A DNA stretch of 64,000 nt from Zhengitettix transpicula (taxonomy: Eukaryota; Arthropoda; Insecta; Orthoptera; Tetrigidae): positions 45,110,395 through 45,174,394 of the forward strand of contig CM073590.1 of assembly GCA_037074705.1 (NCBI GenBank), given 5' to 3'. Under the pieces are notes generated by a model. It saw only the letters and a program-made list of their open reading frames with translations. It did not search any database and was not told the DNA's origin. The translations under genes were made by a program, and so were the position numbers. This document shows positions 45,726 through 55,773 of this stretch, piece after piece. Each line of letters begins with the position of its first letter. Position 1 is the first letter of the stretch.

Positions 45726-46577
45726 TCTTTTCTTTTCTTCTTACCAAAATTTGTTCCTTATAACATTGTTGGCGACAATGTTGAAAATATTTGGTGTAAA
45801 CGCGCCTCAAGATTGTTGACTATATGGGTAAGTGGGTTGGGGGGGGGGGGGGTTCTCGCAAGACATCTGGAAACCCTATGCACACCATTACAATATATAG
45901 GATAAAAAAATCTATAATTTAATTAAATGTAGCCCAAATTATCAGCAATAATGCGTGTGGCAGGGAAAATCCCTACTACTACAGTTTCATTAATTGTTAC
46001 TACGATTTATTCAAAAAATATATATTTTATAATTTGAGTATTGAATTTTCAGATGATGTCGGAACATTTCTACTGGGATGATATTAAAAATTTTAATAAA
46101 AGATATAAGTATAGTTACAGTTCTTTTCAGTTTTTTTTTAATCCAAAACTTATATGAACTACTACTGAATTGTACAAAATTACTATCTTCAACTAAGTAT
46201 CCAAACATCTACCACATCAACGCACATAGACAACCTTCTATAAAAGTTCCATTTTCTATAAATCATAAACGTTTAAGTGTGTATTTATATTGAAACTGCG
46301 ACAAACGGCTATAGCAGCGATACTAGCGGAGCAACGAAAATGTAACCATGCTTTTCAATAAAGTCGTTAATGTAGGAGCAGCGCTGGAAATCGCTCTTGG
46401 GTACCGAAGCAGCGACTACAGTGCGATGAATACTGGGCTATTTTCTCTGCTCGCATCGTTGGTTGATGTCGACAGTGGCGGACCGTGAGTTTTTTAAGTT
46501 ATGTGCTACATCACCACAAACAACGATTTTTACAAGGTTAACTATGTAAATATTGTAGAGCGGTAGTTTTATAATTG
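45726..46577. other. Nothing firmly recognised
   Basis: Includes a G14 run near 45839 and a less AT-rich patch at 46290-46490 ending cagtggcggaccgtgag, which resembles a hAT terminus without a partner. Confidence 0.3.
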
Positions 46578-47040
46578 GTATATATATATATATATATATT
46601 ATTTAATGTCATTATATATTAGCAGGGGTTGAGAGCTTGGCAAGTTGGAATTTGACCAGACGCTACCGTGGCGAAGAGATAATCCGTTCAGCCTGGACGT
46701 AGGCATGTAGACAGTGAACCCTCGGACGTTACCTGGAGTGTCGCACTGTGGGAAACGATGTTTCCAGAAATCCCAAAATTAAATAAACTCGTTTCTTGGT
46801 TCAGGAAAGATCGACCTAAAAATGGTCGAGAATATCGATATTTTACATGCAGCGAAGGGGCTGTGAAGAGAGTATAGGGAGATTCCTCGACGAACCGTCG
46901 CCAGAGACGAACGAAAAGTCTGAAAAGTTCCTGATCCATAGGACTCGGGAGAGTACGAGGGTGCAACATTGACGACGGCCAGAGATACACGCAAGGTACC
47001 TGCCATGTCTCAATCCTTGACGCGCCTAGGAGGGAATGGG
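46578..47040 (-). repeat. Interspersed repeat family C, copy 2
   Basis: Inverse of 18445-18890 over its whole length, including the end block next to a (ta)n tract at about 46580-46600. Frames on the minus strand (for example RSFLNQETSLFNFGISG) are shared with copy 1 because the copies are similar, not because coding is established. Confidence 0.65.
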
Positions 47041-47840
47041 GCGTTAAGGCGCAAGTCATTTTGATTGAAACGTAGTTATTATTAATTCCATTACTCCCCG
47101 GATAACGAAATAGTTTACGTTCTATTATGAAATCACAAATAATAATTATTTTAACCCTCAATAATTAGCGTTTAGAAATTTAAACTTACATCAAAACACA
47201 AATATTTTAGTGTACAAAATAATTAAGAATACAATAATTATATGCAATTAATTAATGGTATTAATTTGTACGTTTATAACTTAAATAGCTTAATAAATCA
47301 CATAAAACTTTATTACTAAGAGTGCAATATTTTGTTTACAAAATATGCATAAAATTCATGTTATTATAACATGTAATGTAGCGTTATTATAGCTTGTAAA
47401 GTAAGAGACAAAAAACTCACCGAAAAAAATGATTATTAATACAGGGTTGCGTGAATTTTCACGTATCAAGCTTCAGAATTTTCGTATCTGCGTTGATATG
47501 TTAATTAGTAATTTTTTTATCATCTATAATAAACAGCATCAGTGATTTTAGCAGAAAATAAATAACACAAATTTTTTATTCTCACATGCACAGATCGTGA
47601 TAGTCATCGACCGAAGTAAATCATATATAGAATTTAAATATATTTTACAATCTTGAAAGCTGTCATATAAATTTTAATTGCCAAACAAATCAGAATAAAA
47701 TGTATAATAAAGAAATTTCATCATACAATTTTGTTAGACATACACGACGTTTGATGCTTACATCAGATATCTTCAGATATTGACTAATTAGTAGACCTTT
47801 AAAATATAAAGATTACATTCAATTACTCATGAATATATAT
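47041..47840. other. AT-rich, nothing recognised
   Basis: No frames or shared repeats. Confidence 0.35.
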
Positions 47841-50022
47841 TATAATAAACAAAAGAATATTTAATTTTATAAAAAATTAATAATTATTAAATTGCCCACG
47901 TTGTGGAACCAGTAACGTAATAATCAACAAGATGGGCTTTAATAAAAAAATTATTATTTATTAAAACAAATTTATTCATTAAAAGTATAATTTATTATCC
48001 CTACTTTGTTACGCCATATTCATTAAAAATTTACAAACCAATTATTTATTTTTATAATTTGTGACATTCAAGGAAAATATAAACTTTTATATTCTACGAA
48101 CAAATACATCTAAATAACTCTTTTTCTCAGGGTCTTCACTGGGTTTGATAAGTAAGAAATAAATCAAGATTACAATTAAATAATTTACAAATTAAACAAA
48201 TTGAAACGCACGGAATATGAAATGAAAAGAAACGAAATCCGACTCTACTGTAACGCGTGTATTTGGGTTTAATTTGCTTTGTTTTCGGAAGTGTTGTCTG
48301 CTGTAGTTTGAAGAATTCTAAATCGTACATTGGCGGACGGATGCCAGGAGTTGTTTTCTGTGAAATGTTGGACGAGGTGTGCGTGGGTGTGAAGGACATA
48401 AATATTTCCAACCAAATAATTTTCGTGTCCTGTCTCGATTGTTGCCATCCGCATGACTGAATTGTTGGCCATTGTTGACTACAGAACTGCAGCTTCGTAT
48501 TATAACTCGTGTAACAATGGAAGAATCAGTGAAACAATGACATTTCGACCAAGTTTTCTAATAATGAAAAAAGTAAAAATAATGGGAGGATATAAATGGA
48601 GGGAACTAAAATATGGAAAATAAATGAGTGGAAGTTTGTGAGAAAGTTTATGAGCAAGATATGGGAAGCTTCTTAGAGTACGACGGCAGAGATTGGCAAT
48701 ATGGCGCACGTTTGAATTAAACGGACCTGCACCGCTCGTAATAAAATGAGACAGTCTGGTCGATGCGCTACTGAGGGACAGTTGTAGGTGATGAGCTCCG
48801 CTCATGGTGCAGTTTCATAATGCAAAAAGGTCGTCGTTGCAGTTAACCAGTTCTGCCAGCTGTGAGATTCGGAGACGCCAGTACGTCGCAATAATCTCGG
48901 AGGCCGACGCCTTAGCTAGTGGTCACCCCCTGATCTCGCTGCAGTTAACCCGTTCTGCCAGCTGCGAGATTCGGAGGCGTCAGTACGTTGGTTACGAGAG
49001 CTACAGCAGACGAACAGAACACAGACATAGCAGTACGTATTTGATAACGGGCAGCTAATCTCTTCTACGTAAGCCACAGGTGCCTGAGATAAAGAGTTTT
49101 TCATGCTTAACTTTAATAAACTTATTAAAAATTTATTTAATGGCCAATATTTTTTGATTTAACGTAAAAACCCAGCCCATTAAAATATTTTTTTACACTA
49201 CCCTTAATTACCGTTTACAAACATTTATTATTTTGGTTAGTACTTACAACTGTCCTTCTGGTAGCAGACTTAATGATTTCGAAGTTTAGGAACACACTTC
49301 ACTAGAAAGGCCGTCATATGCATAAAATTGCACATACACTTTCACGAATACACACACTTCAATCTTTTCAGAACTCCAGACAATAGAACCTCGCCTATTG
49401 ACAACCACTGTTTCGCCCGCAGTCAATCAGTCACTATTTACGCAGACACCCAAGATGTTTTAACAGGGAAACCGGTCAGTGTTACAGTGTTCAATGAATA
49501 GATCATGAGATATTTTGCCCTTAGGCTATTAAATGTTCCATATACCACAACCAACAAATTGGCAGAGCTATTTTATCTGCTGCAGAATTCTTCAAACTAT
49601 ACAGTCGCCGCTTAACTGTCCTCAAATTTATGTTCAAAACCAGTCTTCAACTCTATTTTGCTATATTTTTGCCTATCATCGGCCCAACGGCACGTCGACG
49701 TCTCCTATTAAACTCTGCTGACCAACTCTTTCTCCACCAGAATCTGACGATCTGCTTTAAAACGTCCTTCTCCCTCGAGATCTGGCGCCCAACTAACTAT
49801 TCGCTTCTCTGGAGCGGCTCCACCTTCGTGCGTCCTCTTACAGTTCCCACGAATCTCGGCGACAAAGAGCCCGCCATCACTCAAAATATTATAAATCAAC
49901 AATCCATGGTCTCTCTCATTTAATATCAATAAGAGCCCGCCATCACTGCCGTTCTTTGAGATCGCCTGCCGTCAGACAAAACATTGTAAACCAAACAATC
50001 CATGGCCTCCTTAATTAGTATT

Positions 50023-50025
<3 letters not shown>
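47841..50025 (-). repeat. Family L unit(s) 3, possibly two fused units
   Basis: Minus-strand start TGTAAT at 50025 next to the (TA)n tract. The block atcaaacccagtgaagaccc lies at about 48150-48130 and a single PBS-like motif (gttccacaacgtgggc) near 47900. It ends in a degenerate attata next to (ta)n at 47835. At 2.2 kb it is twice the usual length, and a second aaacccag block near 49190 suggests two units or an insertion. Confidence 0.55.
48834..48993 (+). repeat. 53-bp direct repeat, two copies
   Basis: 48834-48886 and 48940-48993 match over about 53 bp (gcagttaac(c)(a/c)gttctgc, cagctg(t/c)gagattcgga, then g(c/t)cagtacgt). Spacing about 106 bp. Lies inside family L unit 3. Confidence 0.75.

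Positions 50026-50087
<62 letters not shown>
50026..50087. repeat. (TA)n microsatellite between family L units 3 and 4
   Basis: About 62 bp of pure TA, flanked by attaca on the left and tgtaat on the right. The same junction as at 43152-43203, in mirror orientation. Confidence 0.92.
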
Positions 50088-50090
<3 letters not shown>

Positions 50091-51770
50091 AATGAACGAT
50101 GATGAAATCAAATATTAAATTTTGCCACACGTTAGCACGCCAAAAATGTAATAAACAACTTGAAATTAATTAGTTAATAAACAGGCAGTGCCTCACGTTG
50201 AGGTCGCCAAAATGTAATAATCAGGTGATAAACAATTAATTAAACAAAATCAAAATGGCAACGCGTTGATGTGCCTAAGATGTAATGCTTATTGAAAGAA
50301 CAATAATTAATATGATTTAGCCACCCGTTGGTGAAGCCAAAATGTAGAAAAATAGAATGAAAACAATTTAAAATGAAGTTATATTAAAGTTAGCCCGCGT
50401 TGAAATACTTTAATTTTACATGAAAGGATAATAATAAAATTTTATTCTATTACAAAACTCATTAATTTATTATATTAAAATAATTACTTATTTCATACAA
50501 ACAAATAAATTTTCTCTTGATCTCAGCGTCCTTTCTGGGCCTTTAAATAAAGAATATTTTACTCCCTTTTCAAACAATCAAATTACAAATTAATATTTTA
50601 CACATTTTACGAAAAAAAACGAAATGTGACGATGTTATCTTTAATCTAACGTTTACAAAATAATTTAAATGATTTATAACTCACAGTTTTCCTTGGTACC
50701 TGGGAAATTGAATCCTTTTATCGACACACACTCTCAATTTTAAAAAAAATATTAAAACAGACATTCTTCCACTGAATTTACACTTCACTTTTGGCGGCAC
50801 CTCGTAGACGAACTTTACCATCAATTACTCCAATTTCGCTGTGATACAGAAATTCCTCCTCGAAGACCTTTAGGATTGTTTGTCTTAACCTGTAACACTC
50901 AGAAATCTTTCTGAGTCACCATCTGCATGTATACCGTCCAACTTTACTTTTTCAAAAATGTCTCTTTTATTTAGGTTACGACCGCTTGCTGTCGTTTATT
51001 TTTGCTGACTGCTATTTAACTTTACTTTTCAATATTTCAAATCGCACACGGTCCGCGAGGGCTATTCTCTCGCAGGCAGAACCTTGTAGGAGAGATACGA
51101 AGGGGCTACCTTTGGGGATGCCTTTTCCTCTCCGTTTTTGAACTAAGGTTCCCAGAAGCCGAGGCACCTCGGCCTGTTCTGAGAGGTGTATGTTCCGGGG
51201 TCTCAGACCTTGGGCATACGGTAAGAGTTGTTTGCTATTCCCATTGGAATAGTCGGCCAGCTGCCTCCTAAACTGGTCGAGGCACGGAGAAGGGAATGCT
51301 GCGTCCCCACAGCAAACTCCTCTCCCGAAATCGGAAGGGCGTGGGACAAGTACCAATGCCCGACCTACCTGATGCAGGTTTTTCTAGGGTTTGTCCTGCA
51401 TTTCTTTAGGCGAATACCGGGTAGGATCCTTAAAATATAGCCCGGTGGCCCTAGTTAACCCTTGGCTACCTTCCTCCACCCTTCCGCATCCCCCCTTTCA
51501 AATACCTTTCCTATGCTATACGAGGGGAGTTGCCACTATGTGGATTACCCTATACATAGCCTGTCTACACCCAAAAAAAAGTAAATCGTCTCGACTATTT
51601 ATAACACGACCACTTGCTGTCGTTTCTGACCGCCGACAGTAAAATTCACCAACTCACGCACGCTATGTCTAACAATACCTTAGCCTGTTTTATTATAGTC
51701 TCTTTGCCGATAACAATTCCAGTTAAACAGTTTATAATTATTAAATATTAATTTCCCTTCAATTATTACA
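50088..51770 (-). repeat. Family L unit 4 (five PBS-like motifs) split by a family A insertion
   Basis: Minus-strand TGTAAT at 51770 to ATTACA at 50088. Five PBS-like motifs of the form ATTACA-TTTTGGC-...-AACGTG-GGC lie with cores at about 50398, 50326, 50264, 50196 and 50130, so the period is 62-72 bp. The block cctttctgggccttt corresponds to the aaacccag region. Without the family A insert the unit is about 1.1 kb, like units 1 and 2. Confidence 0.65.
51045..51580 (+). mobile_element. Family A retroposon inserted in family L unit 4
   Basis: Plus orientation. The 5' end shows the ctctcgcagg hairpin arm, then cttgggcatacggtaaga, ggtcgaggcacggag, ccctagttaacccttggcta, and the 3' end has agcctgtctacaccc and an A run at 51573-51580. 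About 85-90 percent similar to 940-1490 by eye. No clear target duplication (perhaps aaatcg). Confidence 0.8.
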
Positions 51771-52254
51771 ATATATAATAATTAAAAAAACACCGTGATG
51801 CAGACAACAGAATTTTAATAGTAGTGAGAAATTTTGGTAACCGTGTTATTATAGATTACTTCGTGGTATAACTTATAATTGTATGGTATAGAATTAATTT
51901 ACTATTATTTAATTTTTACAATACCAATAAAACGTGTTTGTATTTTAAATTTGAGTATTTGTTCATTTTCTAATATCAATATCAGTTGTGTATTTGTTAA
52001 AAAAATTGTTTCCAACGAGTGCCCTTGACTTTGTCAATTCTCGCGCCGAAACGTCCCATGTTGAATCTGGGATTTAAGATACCCGATTGTTTTGCTCGGC
52101 TAGCTGAACACGTATAATTTGTATATGTTTTTCATGTAAATATTTGTCCATGTTCAATTCCATGATTAATAAATCCTTGAAACGATCGCTTTAATTATAT
52201 CAATTATAAACCAACCCGTTTCAACAGTAATAAAATGATAAAAGTATAAGTCGA
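51771..52254. other. AT-rich, nothing recognised
   Basis: No frames. Confidence 0.3.
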
Positions 52255-52390
52255 TTCAAAAATGATAAAATAACCAAATACAGACAAAAAAGTTATAAAT
52301 ATTACACAACATTTATGAAAACCTTGTTCCTTTCTTCAGGAGCTAAGAAAACAAAAACCGACGAGTCTGGAGCGACACAACTGCACAGTT
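52255..52390 (-). repeat. Penelope-like 3' tail fragment
   Basis: aataaccaaatacagacaaa, attacacaacatttatgaaa and ttgttcctttcttcaggagc in tail order. Confidence 0.5.
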
Positions 52391-53727
52391 CAATTGACAA
52401 TCTCAAAAGCTTTTGACCATTGTATTAAAATATTAATACTACAACAGCAACAGTGTTACAGTACACTGACCCGACACTGAATACGCTGGATTTCTAATTC
52501 CGTCTACATAGCTTCCAATAGTGTCCAGTTTTTAAAAGCGGAATAATATATCACCAAATTGACAGGCATTTCTAAAATTAAAGTATTTTTCCTATACAAA
52601 TAGTTTAAATGAAGTTTAATTTTTGGAACAAGCTACGCAAGATGTTAATATTGTATACAGGGTCATGCAGTAGATTTTTGCACTTGGATATCTCTTAAAT
52701 GTTTTCTTTAAAATAACTATGGATTGTGATGGTTTAAAATAAATATTACCTAAAATGTAAGACGCAGAGGTGGGGGCGTGAAAAGGTATACCTGCGTATT
52801 TCTCATACAATACAACTCGTGTGCTGTCGCGGCATGACCAGCTGGCTGCATTAACGGGAGCGAGTGTGCCGCAAGAGAGGCAGTTTAAAACAAACGCGAA
52901 AGCATTAAAAGAGCATGTCCTTGCACTGCGGCTTCCATGTTGATCAGGAGCACCCTAGATTCGTAAATTGATCAAAATTTTTAGAGATCTGGTAACATGG
53001 AAACAATTACCCCAAGACGTAAAACCGGGCAATTTGTGCCAGCGCCGAAAATTCAGCATTTGAGGGGCGTTTTATTACAGTAAAATAATTCCCACAGGAA
53101 TAAGAGATCGAGTTTACACTGGATTTCTGGGATCACGGTGAAAAGAAAAGGAGGATAGATATTTGTGATGAATTTTCGAAAGTCGGGATGAGAAATACTA
53201 AAAGTATGTACGATTTGAAAATTTCGTCTAGGAGTCATATCATGTTAAATGGTATTTATTGATTCTTTTGTTTAATGCCTTTGTAAAAGGAAAATAAAAT
53301 ATTTATATACCATAAAAGTTTACAAGATATATTTAATATATAATCTAAGTCTTAGTTCGATATTACATGCCAATATCTGGATGCGAGGTCGTCTGAAAGC
53401 CATACTACACTGCAAGAATTGTTGCGAGCACTTTTGTCAACTCATGATTTATCGTAATAGGGAATTCGGTGGCAACGCTGTGAGAATGAAGAGTTTGGAC
53501 CTAGTGGATAATAACAATCAGTTATTAATTGAAACATTGCATTATTTTGAGTGCTGCTAAATTAGTTTCTAAATTGTTTCACAGTTATGCTTATTGCACG
53601 GGTCATTAATGACCACTTAGAAAGTTTTGCTCTAAAGATAAACCATAAAATTTCTCTATTGCTCTACAGAAAGCACCAAACTTACCAAATGCTTACTTAA
53701 TATTGAGATACCAACAATTTTTTCCTT
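52391..53727. other. Nothing recognised
   Basis: Moderately AT-rich unique sequence. Short minus-strand frames near 52.6-52.8 kb and 53.05-53.24 kb are not convincing. Confidence 0.3.
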
Positions 53728-54152
53728 TTGTACAAGTTAAATTATAGCTATCGGTTTTTAAATTCTAAACAAGATTTTCGAATTGGCCTCATGTGGGGCA
53801 TGTGCCCCAAATTGGGAAACATCGTTCCAGAACTAGAATATAAAGGGATAGAAATGGGGATGATGAAAGGAGAATCATTATGGAATACAAAACATACACA
53901 TGAAAAGTGGGGTAAAGTATTTTTAATGAAATTGAATTTAGGATATGGAAACAAAGCATTTTTCATGAATTTTTTATTGTCATTCAATCTGAAACTTTTT
54001 TTCCATATCACTTTCAAAACACACCTCACCTGGTCACATTGGCTGTTTATCTCACTCCTACAGTGTACCAAAGACCAATCCAAATCACTCCTGCACATCA
54101 GGTTGGACCACCTGTGAAAGTCACTCTTATGCCGTCCAACCTATTTAACTAA
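53728..54152 (+). CDS. Possible 3' end of a plus-strand gene (two candidate exons)
   Basis: A pyrimidine-rich tract ending in ctacag precedes 54064. The following 89 bases read YQRPIQITPAHQVGPPVKV, then TLMPSNLFN and TAA at 54150-54152, which looks like a terminal coding exon. A candidate upstream exon is the open frame from 53728 that ends at 53911 (donor gtaaagt) in the phase needed (G plus TG gives Val). That upstream frame is less protein-like (KGIEMGMMKGESLW) and may be wrong. The downstream DNA looks like a long 3'UTR, with AATAAA near 54847. Not recognised by family. The gene would be convergent with the small minus-strand gene. Confidence 0.3.
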
Positions 54153-55587
54153 CACCAATCTCCTGTGTACAATATTAGAATTACAAACTTGCTGTTCAAG
54201 TAAAAACAACTTATTTTCTGCTAAATTTTGTTTTGTCACTGATGTGTATTCTCATCACTTACTGCACTTTATTTTTATTTTAATAAGTAATGCTCCATAC
54301 ATTCTGTATAGGCTTTGAAGATGTGTAATGTGTCAGGGCATACATTTTTAGTTTAATGTATTTACAGTCACATATTACATAATAACAACACATGGTGCTG
54401 CTGATGTTTTACATTTAAATATGATATTCTTCTATAAATTCTTTTACTGAACATAAGCAGTGTCGAAGGATAAATTAAGTTAACTCAGCTTTAAACTTAC
54501 TTTGATTATATAATTGTTTAATTCTTGGTCACATTTGTAAAAGATAAAAATGCCTGAATAGTGGACACCATTCTGTGCTATTGACAATGATTTACATTTT
54601 TTGTAGATTATGTTGTGGTTTCTTCATTTGAAGTTGTGAATATCATAATTTTTACTAAATAAGTGAATGTGTAATCACAAATAACTTTAATGAGTAAATA
54701 TCCCATTTTTAGAAGAGACTTCTTCGCAATGTGTTGTGACCCGACATTGTTTGGAAACACACATTTTTGAGTAGCAGAAAGTGTCTTAGCCTGTTGAATT
54801 ACCCCAGAATATAATTACAACTGGCAAAACAGAATGAAAATATGTGAAATAAACTTTATTTTTGAGCACATAAAGTTGGTCATAATTCATACTGCTGACC
54901 TGAGTTTCTTTATTAATTGATTAATATGATCCATCCCATTTAATTTATTATTCAGGAGACATTAGCATTTAGTGCATAAAGTTTCATGTCACGATTGTCA
55001 CTCTCTCTTAGTCATAGGTTGTAACAATCTGTGTGTGAAATAGCATAATATATACACTCAATCTGTGTCATGAAATACATAAATGAATATATACTTTAAC
55101 CAGAGGTCATTGAATGTAAATTTGTTGAAAAACATGTTACCCAATGAATACTTTTATTTTGAATCCAACATAGTTAAAAAAAGATGAAAAGATAATAATC
55201 ATAAAAAAAGGTTGGATAAAATATATTTAATGTCATTAAAACTTAAGGGAGCAAGTTTTGACCACTGTGTGGGCCAAGTAATAACAAATGGATCAGAATT
55301 TGGTTGTGCAAAATATGAATAAACAGCATAAATTTTAAGACACCACTCAAGTATAGAAATTATTTTATTTTAACAGTGCTATGTTAATTTAACAAATGAT
55401 TATATTTATTAAGTAAAAATACTTCAGGCTTGTGATTGGTTAAATATAAAAATATTCAGTTAACAATAATATTGTCCAAGAAAATATTTTGTGATTAGCA
55501 TTACACAAGGAGTTTATATGCTTTAAAATTATTGTCAGTGTAACACAGAACAATTATAAAATTTATAACCTCAATTTAATACCATTC
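54153..55587. other. Very AT-rich intergenic DNA, possible plus-strand 3'UTR
   Basis: Contains AATAAA near 54847 and 55318, which could end a plus-strand transcript. No repeats shared with the rest of the window. Confidence 0.35.
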
Positions 55588-55593
55588 TTTATT
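55588..55593 (-). terminator. Poly(A) signal AATAAA of the small gene
   Basis: AATAAA on the minus strand about 50 bases after the TGA stop, a normal spacing for a short 3'UTR. Confidence 0.5.
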
Positions 55594-55641
55594 GTTCAAT
55601 ATATTTTTATACAAAAAATTACATTATTTTTAATTAGAAAA

Positions 55642-55773
55642 TCAATCATTTTGATTGAGTGCCTCCTGCATTAATACTTCACGAACCAAAGCTCTTACTT
55701 CCATTTGTTTAAAATTCAAATTTTCTGAATTATCAAGTAAAATAGACATTTTCTGATTTACAAGTGACAATTT
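55642..55773 (-). CDS. Small gene, terminal exon
   Basis: Acceptor gttacag. 132 bases encode KLSLVNQKMSILLDN through MQEALNQND and a TGA stop at 55644-55642. Nearby DNA is very AT-rich with many stops, so this clean, evenly charged frame between a good acceptor and a stop stands out as coding. Confidence 0.72.
   Translation of the reverse strand, partial: KLSLVNQKMSILLDNSENLNFKQMEVRALVREVLMQEALNQND

Noticed and set aside
43158..50087. Tyr-Ile repeat peptides read from the TA tracts
   Set aside because: Pure microsatellite translation, not protein coding.
49868..50421. CRISPR-like array because of regular 62-72 bp spacing
   Set aside because: Eukaryotic context, motifs with ATTACA and PBS-like content, diverged linkers of unequal length and no cas genes.
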